64,000 bases of DNA from Girardinichthys multiradiatus (Eukaryota; Chordata; Actinopteri; Cyprinodontiformes; Goodeidae), in contig NC_061810.1 of the NCBI RefSeq assembly GCF_021462225.1, positions 51,959,886 through 52,023,885 of the forward strand, given 5' to 3'. Made by a program: the position numbers and the translations under genes. The notes beneath the pieces are model-generated. The model had not been told where the DNA came from, did not search any database, and saw only the letters and a list, made by a program, of their open reading frames with translations. Below, in pieces: positions 29,711 through 40,637 of this stretch. Position 1 is the stretch's first letter. Every line of letters starts with the position of its first letter.

Positions 29711-32700
29711 AATTTAACCAGACTTGGCTGTCTAATGAAGCATGAAGCTTAAAAAAATTTAAAAATCCATATCTGCACCTTGTTCACATTATGCATGAAA
29801 ATGTGGTTATTGCATAGGCCCAGTGTTTTGATGGATGGTTGTTTTCCATCTGTCCCTCCTTGAGCAATGGATTTCTCTTGTGTAAGGCTGACGTGTTTGT
29901 GTGTATCCAACCTCATTAAAGGGCATCTTAGCTTGAGGCAGAAGCATTGCTAAAGGACATTAAAATGTGAGAAGTGACTTTTTTACTGGTTAATGAATTT
30001 AAAATGAGAAAAGGTCCTTCTCAGTTTGACATGTTTTGATAGCTTTTAGGCTGCAAAAAGCTGTAATAAAATGTCTGATCCAGCTAGTGATTGCATAACT
30101 AACTGAAGTGTTCAGAGAATAGATGATGAGCAGCGAATCTGTTGGCTGACTGCTTTGAAGCAAGAATATATGCAACAGTAAAATGAATAAACAGGGATAA
30201 GCAACACTCCTGCAACATTTGTCAGTGTGTTTATGCTCCAAATTGAGAACTAAATAATTTAATCAAATGTTTTAATGAAAATGTTTGTTTGAATTGATGT
30301 GTATATCTGAGGCACTCAATAAAACTGAACAACACTGTAATGTGTCAAAGGCAATTCATGCTTTGATTGTTTTTCTTAATCACCAACATACGTGGATGTT
30401 TATGATTCAGAGGTACAGACTGTGCAAGATGGTGGAAAAACTCATTCATTTAGTTTATTCCTTACAAGATAAACACCCTTAGTTAAGTTAAGGTTGAAGT
30501 TAAAGTTTGTTCTAACCACTCTGTTCAGTAAGACAGGGCTGATTTAACCGTCTAATAACCTAGGGATGTAAGGCACTATTTGTTTGCAAGTTCTTGCTCA
30601 TAAAGCTTCTATTCTAGATATAAAACAGCAATTTATTTATAAAATGGGCAGTTTCAAGATTACTGCTAGCGTGAGGGGGGTCTTAAAATAGACACCAGGT
30701 CCCAAGATTGTTGGACGAATGGAGAGTACAAGTGAGTTTGGAATTGAGACTTAAGAAACATTTATTGTACATTTGAATAATGTAATCATTAAAATGAGAA
30801 ATTATTTAAATAAAAAAACAGAAAACTAGCAACTTAAATCTAAATGAAGTAAAATTTCCCAATTTCATCTGGAGTTGCAAAGCAAATCGTTCAGAACATG
30901 GGCTGGTTTGCAGAGCAGGAAGGTGAATCCTTATTCAGGAACCAAATTCCATCGATGAAGAGATAACAGAAAACCTCAGCGTACAACCATTTAGTCCAAA
31001 ACCCATGAGAGCTGCTTCAGGGGTGGAGATTTCACCAAGAAGTTTTCCTGTGTTGCAAAAGCTTCCAAGGCTAATTTTGAGTGTGAGTCCAGTGTGCCAT
31101 CAGAGAGAGTATTTAGTTTCTGTGCGCTCGTTTTAGAAGGAGGTCATTGTAGTCTGACACCAGAGTTCATGTGATATGCTGTATGCTTTTTGCACAGTAA
31201 TCTCAAGTAAGAACCAGTTTCCTTTAATTGTTGTAGTTTTAGTTCTTTCTGTGTTCTGAGCCATTGTTTTTTTTTTTTTATGTTTCTCGAGGGTTTCATC
31301 TGTTTTTTGTGATTTTCTTACTTATGCATTTATTTTTCTACAGAGGCCCACAGGTATGAGAATTTGTGATTCAAAGCGAAGAGATGATTGTTAAATTTAT
31401 TGTATTATTTTGTATTTATTCTGCTCTTGGGTGACTGCCAACACTCAGCACACATACATTTAATGAGTCATACAGTGCATCAATTAAAGTGGTGGATGGA
31501 GATGTGATTGGTCACAAATACTGGGGGCGCAGGTAAAGGAGTCAGACAGTGGGAGGGGTGGTAATGGTTATATGGATTAATGGATTAAAATAAAGTTCCT
31601 CGCAGGGCTCTGGTAAAAATCTCTGTTTGTGAGAACTTTGTTCATTACAGAGACATGAACTCTAGTTTTCTCCTGTTTTGTGGATGCAATAAATACATGC
31701 AACTCTTTAGTGAATCAGCCCTGAAATTTCCTCAAAATGGAGGCCTTTCTATTTTTTTTCTGCTTATGCTCTTTTTGTCTGTAGTTTCTTTGGTGTGACT
31801 TAAAACATAAATGTTTAACCATTGCCTGGGCATCATACACCTGCAGACCTCTGTGGCTTGATTTTGTCACATGGGCTTTGTGGTCAAGCAGAGGCTGGAC
31901 CATGTCACAGAGCGCTAAACCGAACAAAGGAAAGATCCAAGGAAACAAACAAAAAGCAAAGCTGCTACCTACGGTGCCCAGTGGTGATTAGCTTTTCAGT
32001 GAAGTTATAAAACACTTCATTTAAAAACCTTTTCATCATGGCAGCTAAACTTCAAAGTGGTACCAAATCCCCAAAGAGGCAGATTTATTTTTTCTTTAAA
32101 TTATTCAAGTATCCAGCTGCAGAGCAGCAGCTGCCACATCACACCTAATCAAGTTACAATGAAACGGAAATAAGCTCTGCGACTTTACAATGAGCCTAAT
32201 CAAATACATAAAAGATGCTTATTAATGTGTATACAGCAATACTGAAATACCCGGGAAACCAACAAAGACATGCTGAGCATTTCTGCTTTATCTGTCTCTC
32301 TCCTAATTTCTTCATTCTTCCACTGGTGGCTGTCTGTGCGTGAATGAGATCCATCCATCTCCCAACCAAAGCCCCTTTTTATAATTACAAAGACTCTGCC
32401 TTCCCTCTATATCAGCCGATACTTCCCTCATTGCATGTGTGCATGCCCGGCACATATTCCAATAGCACCACCTCCTCGCCCTGAATATCACGCTGTACAT
32501 CAGCTGTCACCTTTCCTGAGCCAAAGCAAAAGGCCTGCAAACACACACAGCTGCTGTTTAATCTGAAAGATGAACTACAGCGATGGCGTTTATCTGTGCA
32601 TGTGTCTGTGCAGTGTTGTGTTAATCACACATTTAATGATCAGCAGGAGGATCTGATCCATAAAGTAAGAATTAACCCCAAGACACAGACATCGTGATAT

Positions 32701-32792
32701 CCGCCTGCAAAGACGGACTCGCTGGTTTTTTATGCTTTACGTTTTAGAAATCTGTCTTCCTACAATCCTATAATCTTTTTCTTTGGAGTTTG
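29711..32792. other. Unassigned stretch, 3.1 kb
   Basis: No coding region or element is supported. Poly-T and AT-rich runs occur (for example 31267-31280). The sequence is compatible with an intron or intergenic DNA. Confidence 0.5.
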
Positions 32793-32797
32793 GCTAT

Positions 32798-33479
32798 TGT
32801 CAGAATCCGTGGTGTTTCTGCCTGCAGCTAACCATTTTACCTCCAGGTGCCGTTGCCTGGAGGTGCTGGAGGAGGGACTGGTGCAGCTCATCAGGCTTAT
32901 CAACTGGCCAGTATATGAAGAGGCCGCGCCTGCACTTCGTTGCCTGAGCTTTTTGCCCTTGTGGTACAGCTACTGGCCTCCCCTGAAATCTACTCTCGTA
33001 GTTTGAAAGTTATTTCTGAAATTTTCTGTAAACTTGCACTGATTTTGCCTGTCTTGACACTTCCATGTGCCTTACCTCTGGATCTGATGGAGTTGACTAG
33101 AGATTTAAAGAATCGGTCTGAACCGAGTCTCGAATTGAACCTTCAGGCTGACTCTTCTGTGAGCCACATGCCTTCCCAGCACCTTCTGTCGGCCCCGTCT
33201 CAACGAACATGGCGGTCAAGGCGACCCACTCTCTCTTACACCACTGGATCTATGATCATTCCCCCCGGCAAGTTTCCCTGCGTTTACCTGTAAGCTGCAC
33301 AACCAGTTCTGGTGCGTTTTCTGAGGTCCAGTTTGTAACTCTGCTCTTCTCCCGCAGCCAGACGGTTCCAGTCTTGTTTCCCGTTCCCAGGATCATTTGT
33401 TTAAATGAACATTCACTAATCTCATCTGTCTCTGGTTGTTCTCTGCATGTGGGTCAGGTCGGCAGTTAACATTATGACA
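32798..33479 (+). mobile_element. Solo LTR, 682 bp, target duplication GCTAT
   Basis: Starts TGTCAGAATCC and ends ACATTATGACA, so the termini are TGTCA/TGACA inverted repeats. GCTAT lies directly on both sides (32793-32797 and 33480-33484). CAGTATATGAAG near 32909 is a possible TATA region. The 3' end GCATGTGGGTCAGGTCGGCAG is typical of Gypsy LTRs in fish. No internal region remains. Short open frames inside it are not genes. Confidence 0.88.
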
Positions 33480-33484
33480 GCTAT

Positions 33485-34113
33485 AACATTTTTCTATGAA
33501 TTTTCCATTCAGTTTCCTGTACCTGATCATGACAACATATTGTACAGTGCCAATTAAAAATGATTTTTTGAATATTGATAGATTAACAAATTCAGTAAAA
33601 AAGAGACAAAAAATCTTACTGAAAATAAAAAGAATTTATTTGCTTAAAATGTTTACTTAAAAGTGCTTCATCCCCTGAGTTTAGGAGAGTCTCACTGCTT
33701 TGATAATTGACTGATAAAACAAAAAAAAGAAAGCCATTAATTGCAAAACCATCATCTACTGGACTAAGCATGAATAAAAATCCAATCCAAATCCAAACAT
33801 GAAAAAACCTTCAGAAAACCCCAAAAAATACTGAAGGAACGGAAGGATGACCCAAGACTTTTACACAGGCCTGTACATAAATATCTATCATGTGTATCTG
33901 CCTTTGCAGTTTCCCAACTGATCAAAACAAATTGGCCATATGTAAGCAACAACTCCAATTATAGGTGATTATTTCAATCGATAAAGAAATGAGCTTCATT
34001 ATTTTAATGTTCTCTTTTCTATTTAAAAAAAAAATTATAATTATTATAGGAGGGGAAAGTAAGGAAGATTCCAAGGGACCACAAGAGAGAGATAAATATA
34101 TATATGGTATGTA
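33485..34113. other. Unassigned AT-rich stretch
   Basis: CCAAGACTTTTACACAGGCC near 33850 resembles the end of a Tc1-type MITE, but no matching partner was found. No gene is supported. Confidence 0.35.
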
Positions 34114-35640
34114 CAATACAGACCAAACGTTTGGACACACCTTCTCATTCAAAGAGTTTTCTTTATTTTCATGACTATGAATATTGTAGCTTCACACTGA
34201 AGGCATCAAAACTATGAATTAAATCATGTGGAATTATATACTGAACAAAAAAGTGTGAAACAACTGAAAATATGTCTTATATTCTAGGTTCTTCAAAGTA
34301 ACCACCTTTTACTTTGATTACTGCTCCACACACTCTTGGTATTCTGTTGATGAGCTTCAAGAGGTAGTCACCTGAAATGGTTTTCCAACAGGCTTGAAGG
34401 AGTTCCCAGAGGTGCTTAGCACTTGTTGGCCCTTTTGCCTTCACTCTGTGGTCCAGCTCAACCCAAACCATCTCGATTGGGTTCAGGTCCGGTGACTGTG
34501 GAGGCCAGGTCATCTGGTGCAGCACCCCATCACTCTCCTTCTTGGTCAAATAGCCCTTACACAGCCTGGAGGTGTGTTTGGGGTCATTGTCCTGTTGAAA
34601 AATAAATGATGGTCCAACTAAACGCAAACCGGATGGAATAGCATGCCGCTGCAAGATGCTGTGGTAGCCATGCTGGTTCAGTATGCCTTCAATTTTGAAT
34701 AAATCCCCAACAGTGTCACCAGCAAAGCAACCCCACACCATCACACCTCCTCCTCCATGCTTCACGATGGGAACCAGGCATGTAGAGTCCATCCGTTCAC
34801 CTCTTCTGTGCCGTACACAGACACGATGGTTGGAACCAAAGATCTCAAACTTGGACTCATCAGACCAAAGCACAGATTTCCACTGGTCTAATGTCCATTC
34901 CTTGTGTCCTTTAGCCCAAACAAGTCTCTTCTGCTTGTTGCCTGTCCTCAGCAGTGGTTTCCTAGCAGCTATTTTACCATGAAGGCCTGATTCACACAGT
35001 CTCCTCTTAACAGTTGTTCTAGAGATGTATCTGCTGCTAGAACTCTGTGTGGCATTGACCTGTTCTCTAATCTGAGCTGCTGTTAACCTGCGATTTCTGA
35101 GGCTGGTGACTCGGATGAGCTTATCGTCCGCAGCAGAGGTGACTCTTGGTCTTCCTTTCCTGGGGCGGTCCTCATGTGAGCCAGTTTCTCTGTAGCGCTT
35201 GATGGTTTTTCCGACTGCACTTGGGGACACTTTCAAAGTTTTCCCAATTGTTCAGACTGACTGACCTTCATTTCTTAAAGTAATGATGGCCACTCGTTTT
35301 TCTTTACTTAGCTGCTTTTTTCTTGCCATAATACAAATTCTAACAGTCTATTCAGTAGGACTATCAGCTGTGTACTGTATCCACCTCCTGCACAACACAA
35401 GTGATGGTTCCAACCCCATTTATAAGGCTTGAAATCCCACTTATTAAACCTGACAGGGCACACCTGTGAAGTGAAAACCATTTCAGGTGACGACCTCTTG
35501 AAGCTCATCAACAGAATACCAAGAGTGTGTGGAGCAGTAATCAAAGCAAAAGGTGGCTACTTTGAAGAACCTAGAATATAAGACATATTTTCAGTTGTTT
35601 CACAATTTTTTGTTCAATATATAATTCCACATGTGTGTAT
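34114..35640 (-). mobile_element. Tc1-like DD38E transposon, right end lost
   Basis: The left end CAATACAGACCAAACGTTTG follows a TA at 34112-34113. The right arm (about 35485-35632) is an inverted copy of 34220-34385, which includes the last ~35 codons of the transposase gene. The arm then breaks off in a (TA)n run where the RTE-like LINE begins, so about 100 bases of the right inverted repeat are missing. The gene inside has one stop near its start. Confidence 0.85.
34277..35329 (-). pseudogene. Tc1-like DD38E transposase with early in-frame stop
   Basis: The original start is the ATG at 35329 (MARKKQLSKEKRVAIITLRN). Codon 26 is TGA (35254-35252), just after GQSV, and the frame is then open for 325 codons to TAA at 34277. 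Domains: helix-turn-helix (KVSPSAVGKTIKRY), GRPR motif (RPRKGRPRV), and catalytic Asp in LWSDESKF, Asp in FQQDNDPKHT and Glu in NPIEMVW. I count 38 residues between the last two. This DD38E spacing is that of the family described as Intruder, a sister of DD34E Tc1. Apart from the stop the protein looks intact. A methionine at 35236 could restart translation but would lose part of the first DNA-binding helix-turn-helix. Confidence 0.85.
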
Positions 35641-35646
35641 ATATAT

Positions 35647-36436
35647 ATAGGCACGTGGAATGTCACCTCGCTGTGGGGGAAGGAGCCTGAGCTTGTGCGG
35701 GAGGTCAAGAGATATCGACAAGAAATAGTCAGGCTCACCTCCACGCACAGCGAGAGGGGCTGGACTCCTACCTACTCTGGAGTAGCCCATGGGGAGAGGC
35801 GGTGGGCTGGTGTGGTGTGATTGTTGCCCCCCAGCTTAGCCATCTCATGTTGGGGTTTACCCCAGTGGATGAGAGGGTCGCACCCCTGCACCTTCGGGTC
35901 GGGGAGAGGTCTCTGACTGTCGTTTCGGCCTACGGGCCAAGCGGCAGTGCAGAGTACCCGGTCTTCTTGGCGTCCCTGTTGGGGGTGCTGCATAGTGCCC
36001 CTCATGGGGACTCCGTTATTCTGCTGGGGGCTTCAACGTCCAAGTGGCAAACAATAGAGACACCAGGAGAGGCGTGATTGGGATGAATGGCCTCCCCGAT
36101 CTGAATCCGAGTGGTGTTTTGTTATTGGACTTCTGTGCCAGTCATGGATTGTCCATAATGAACACCATGTTCAAGCATAAGGGTGTTCATCAGTGCACTT
36201 CTTCATCAGTACACTTGGCACCAGGAAAACCTTGGCACCAGGAAACCCACAAGTACCGGGTACTCCCTTAGAGACAGGGTGAGGAGCTTGGCCATCCGAG
36301 AGGAGCCAGTTGAGGTGGCTCAGGCATCTATACCGGATGCCTCCTGGACGCCTTCCTTGGGAGGTGTTCCAGGCACGTCCCACCGGGAGGAGGCCCAGGG
36401 GACGGCCCAGGACACGCTGGAGGAACTATGTCTCTT
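35647..36436 (+). pseudogene. RTE-like LINE with endonuclease joined to the 3' end (RT deleted)
   Basis: The first part encodes an APE-type endonuclease in three frames: GTWNVTSLWGKEPELVREVK (from 35651), then LRVGERSLTVVSAYGPSGSA (second frame, 35802-36077), then [20 protein letters not shown] and KHKGVHQCT (third frame). The catalytic GDFN motif is lost to a one-base deletion near 36030. At about 36230 the sequence jumps to [20 protein letters not shown], the C-terminal region also found at 11.3 kb, so the whole reverse transcriptase (normally ~1.5 kb or more) is missing. The copy ends near 36436 without its normal tail. It abuts the truncated right arm of the DD38E Tc1 element. Confidence 0.8.
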
Positions 36437-38184
36437 TAAAATTACATATTGTAATAATTGGTTTAACATCTAAAAATGTAAGTGAAAGTTTGATGTGGTC
36501 TAAGAAGCAGTTAGCTTATTAAGTGTAATATGTATCTACTCATTGCTGATATTGGAGGTGCATTGTCTGTCCACCAGTGTCCCTTTAGCCTCCATGGTGA
36601 TTAACCACACCACTGGCCAACAGGTGGGGCAGTCACTGTTGCTTTTAATGCTTTGGGTTTTATCTCAGATATTCATCACAGCACCAGGACAAAAGGTTTG
36701 CCCATCACTTTGTTGTCTGTGGAAGGATGGTAGCTTCCAGCACTACATTGGTAGTGCACAGACAGCACGGCGCTGGCACAGATGGCAAAAGTACTGTCTT
36801 TTTCTTAAGTAGAAGTACAGTTACCTGTGTACAAAAATGGCTGTTGAATGTGAAAGTACTGATTGAATTGTTTTAGTTTAGTAAAATTCAAAAAGTACAG
36901 GTTCTGAAATGTACTTAAGTACAAAATTAAACATTAAAAATGATTTTTGCCTTGAATGATACAAAATAACATTTGAAAACTCAAAAGAAAAAAAACAAAA
37001 CATTTCTAGACACTGTTACTCCCATCAGTCACCACGAGGACAAGTTATTTACGTACAATAAAATAAAAATTATACTCAGAATCATCACAGTTCCTAAATA
37101 CTAACCAACAATTACTTTCTTACATGTTTAGTACATATCAAATCATGACACACGTTAAATAACATTGTGACCAATATAAACACAGCATATATAAAGTTTA
37201 CAAATGGAAAATGTCATGGGTTATCACATTTACATGGTACTCAAATAACCTAGAGACATTGAACGCAGCTCATTCCCTACTGTAACCAAATGGAAAAAAT
37301 ATGATCCTCTTCACAGCTGCAATTTACACTTATAAACAAAAAGTTCAAAATTTGATTTAACACAAATCATCATATTTTGACGTGAGTCCTTTAGAAACTT
37401 ATGCCCAATTTGAAGGCGGCAGTAAGATGCAGCAAACCCGCAGTAAGCACACCCTTTACCTTCTTGTGTGACACTCAAAACAAAGTCTGCACCGAGCATT
37501 AGTTCTGCTCCACTGAGTTTTAAACTAAATGCGTCAACTTAAAGGACCATTACAAATGTTAGTAGAAATATACAAGGAGCATTGTATCAATTCACTGTCA
37601 GTAACAGACACACAAAATAGGTTAGTTTCCTCACAACCTGCATTACGAACTCTTCACTGCTTTCTTATCTATTAATGTAGTGATGTTGAAAACACTTTAG
37701 TCTCCTTTTATGCTTGACTGGTTGACTCTTCAGTATGTATCTAAATTTCTCTGCTTGATCTCTGATCTTTCAGAAAACTTCAGAAACAGCTGCCTTCATT
37801 GTTGTCCAGCTGAGGTTAGCAAAGGACATTTAGCTGCTCCTTTAGTCCCTAACTCTTGGTTTTACTTTGCTTAATGTAATATATGATCATATGTTTGAAT
37901 TTACATTATCTCGTAGCCAGTTTTATCATCTTTTAGTATTCTGTATATTTATGTTATAAAGAAGACATCGGTGCTGAATGGTGCTGCACATATGGCCAAA
38001 TGTCTTCTGGAGAAATGTTTTATGGTCAGAACTAGTTTTGGGCTGGTTAAAGTAGGCTAGTGGACTGACCTTCTTAAAGCCTCCACCTCCACCCATAAAC
38101 AATTGTGGAGTATGCAATCAAATTAGCTTTTCATGATCTCTTGTCTGAATTTGCACATTTTTAATCTGTTAAGAACATTTGGAG
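36437..38184. other. Unassigned stretch, 1.7 kb
   Basis: AT-rich, with no gene or recognised repeat. Confidence 0.5.
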
Positions 38185-38925
38185 TAATGAAGGTGAGGCT
38201 AGAGTAACTGTCAAGCAGGGTGATGGTAGAATCATGCGGTGGGACTGTTTAGCTGCTGGTTGTATCAATGCATTGCACAGAACGGTGGAAACAAAGGAGG
38301 AATCAGGACCATCTTCACCTTCTTTAACGTTTGCCTTAAATGTGTGGCTCAGGGGTTTGCAACCTGAGGCTTCGAACCTCTTTGGACCTTCCACAATGGT
38401 TCTTAGTAACTTTGGCTAAAAATGATGAAGAACCAACCAATGTATTTAAAAAATTTATAGACATAACAAATTTCATGGAATAATTGCATTTGGTTGGAAA
38501 CTGTATAATGTTTCTACATTAATTTCCACAAACATCATATAAAGAAAATCTATCCATCGTCTTTTTGCAAATATTTTACATATTTTTTATTTTAAACCCT
38601 TAAAATAGAAATAAAATAATGGTTGTTTGAAAATGTTATCAAAAATTATAAGTTGTCTTTTTTGTAAAAGGTCATGTAACATTAGCAGCTCTAAACAAGT
38701 TTTATTAGCTGGACTAAGGGCAAAAATGCTTCTTTGCATTGCCAAGTTGCAGACCCCTGGGCTAGATGGTTGAAACAGAAAGAGTTGGGTCATCCAACAG
38801 GCTATAATCTAAAACACACTTCAGAACTGGTTTTGGACTGCATAGCACAGCCCTATAAAAATATTTCTGGTATAATTAACAGTCAAGTCCATGCCCAGAA
38901 ACCAACCAGCTTAAATAAACTCTAA
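38185..38925 (+). pseudogene. Tc1-like transposase relic split by a hAT-like MITE
   Basis: Left part (38205-38345): VTVKQGDGRIMRWDCLAAGC, the Tc1 VKHGGGSIMLWGCFAA block. Right part (38768-38925): NLKHTSELVLDCIAQ, the DPKHTS region with the catalytic Asp gone, followed after a gap by VHAQKPTSLNKL, the VHARKPTSL region near the C-terminus. The two parts are in the right order and separated by a 410-bp insertion at 38350-38759. Some original coding sequence between the blocks is missing. Inactive. Confidence 0.75.
38350..38759. mobile_element. hAT-like MITE, 410 bp
   Basis: Starts CAGGGGTTTGCAACCTG and ends CAAGTTGCAGACCCCTG, inverted repeats with two mismatches in 17 positions. CAGGGGT-xx-GCAACC is a classic hAT (Charlie-type) terminus. 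It has no coding capacity. The expected 8-bp target duplication is not clean: GTGTGGCT precedes and GGCTAGAT follows, sharing only GGCT. Confidence 0.8.
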
Positions 38926-40391
38926 GAATGCTGACAAGAAGAGTGATTCAGTATCCAGCCAGAGATTTGGTAAAAGCTTAAAAAAGCATGTGGTTGGGAT
39001 ACAACTTGCTGAGGATCATTTAATCAAATACTAGTGGGGATGTATGAATATATTGGATATCCATGGAAAACGATTAATATGAATTATTAAAAGCACCAAA
39101 AACTGTTTTAGATTCCTTACAAAGAGAAGGGGGGTTTAAACATCTTACTGCAATAGTAAATACTGGAAACCTGATTGGAGTTTCCTGGTAAAACACGAAC
39201 AAAGCAGAGCTGATTAGATGAGAAACAACAGAGGATCAGATGTGAAGATGTGTTAGAGCTCATAAAAAACTGCTAGGTCCTTGTGATGTTTGTTCTCCAG
39301 TTTATAAAACACTACTGATCCAATCATTGTAAATAACGGAACTTCATTTATATTTTACAAAAAGAAAAAACAGCAGGTTGAACATAAAAACTGGGGATGT
39401 ACATCGGCATTAACATCGGTATCGGGGGGGTGGCCATGTGGTATCTGTTTGGTCATGTGACAGTGATGCAGTGATGCAGCGCAGGATTGTGGGAGCAGAG
39501 AAGCAATGTCAGCTGTGTGGTGTTTCACGGTGTAGACAGGGTAGGGAATTATGTATAATAGAGGTAAATTTTGATAATCGGCCATAACAGCAACATTAAT
39601 TGCTTTTAAATCTAGAGAACAGGTGTTGCTGCAGGTGCCAAGGATGCAGCAGACTCAGGAGGGTTTGGACAAATTAGAAAGACCTCTTCACTGGCCATTT
39701 TTAAATCACCCCTCAAGACTTAAGAACAGCAATCACATGCAGGACATGAGAAATGCAGACAGGGATGCAATAAAGAAACATTTTCAATGATTGTCATAAA
39801 ATTCAATGCAATGAGAGTAATAAAATGTTAATGAAGAGGTGGGTGGGAGAGAGAGTGGGAGGGAGGAAGGAAGAAAGCCATCTCTGATGGGCCCACATAA
39901 TTACTGGTTGATTAAAAGAAGACTTGTTTACTGGTTGAACTGGGCGGAATTAATTGGGTTAACTGGCCATCCTTGTTTAATTTTGGTAAAATGAAAGCGT
40001 TTCTTTAAATGTCAGCTGACTGTCCATCAGATGAAATGAAAACAGCTTATGGAGCTACCCTCCTGCTGGGATTTAAGTTAACCTGTAGAAGCCTGTTTGT
40101 TTTCAAGGTGAAATAACAAAGAAAGATAAAAACATTCATGTGGTTACAGACCAGCATATAACATGAAATAAAGCGGACATTTCTTCTCAGTTTGTTTGGA
40201 TTTACAAAAATACAGTGATTTGAAAAGTTTAGAACAACCGATTTTTAATGTCTTCATTTATCAGCCAGTGCTAGGTGGACTTACCGTCATGTTTTAGGGT
40301 TCAGTTCTGCTTCAGCTTAAATTTCTGTTATAGATGGTCTCACATTTTCTTCAAGCATCCTCTCATACACGGTAATATTAATAGTGAATAA
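38926..40391. other. Unassigned stretch, 1.5 kb
   Basis: Around 39400-39430 the phrase CATCGGCATTAACATCGG and near 39575 ATAATCGGCCATAACAGC resemble ends of a fish MITE, but no clear pair of ends was found. No gene is supported. Confidence 0.4.
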
Positions 40392-40637
40392 CTATATGAT
40401 GGTGAGCTGGACAGGTCCTGCTGCAGCAAAGCTTCTTCTAACCATGACACTTCCACCTCCATGCTTTACCTTTAGTATGGGGTTCCTTTCCTGAAAGGCT
40501 TTCTTTTCGATCTGTTCTGGTGTCCAAATCATTACATTTGAGACCCATCTTACCAAAGAACAGTTTTCAAGGGGTTCTGGTCTTTGTCTATCTTCTCTCA
40601 CAAACTTTGCTCTACTCTTTGTGCATTTCATATGCAA
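40392..40637 (-). pseudogene. Tc1-like transposase relic
   Basis: The minus strand reads VKHGGGSVMVRRSFAAAGPV near 40400-40470, the Tc1 HGGGSVMVWGCFAAAGPG block with WGC replaced by RRS. Upstream in the frame, SNVMIWTPEQIEKKAFQER is an altered form of the WSDES region, so the first catalytic Asp is lost. About 80 codons remain. No ends were found. Confidence 0.65.

Noticed and set aside
31715..32010. Short frames of 62-77 codons on both strands
   Set aside because: No motif, no splice context and no similarity I recognise.
32797..33469. Three overlapping frames of 69-117 codons
   Set aside because: They lie entirely within a solo LTR with a clean 5-bp duplication and have no protein motif.
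33533..33877. Possible Tc1-type MITE
   Set aside because: The right side resembles a Tc1 end, but the left side (CAGTGCCAATTAAAA) does not pair with it. No supported inverted repeat.
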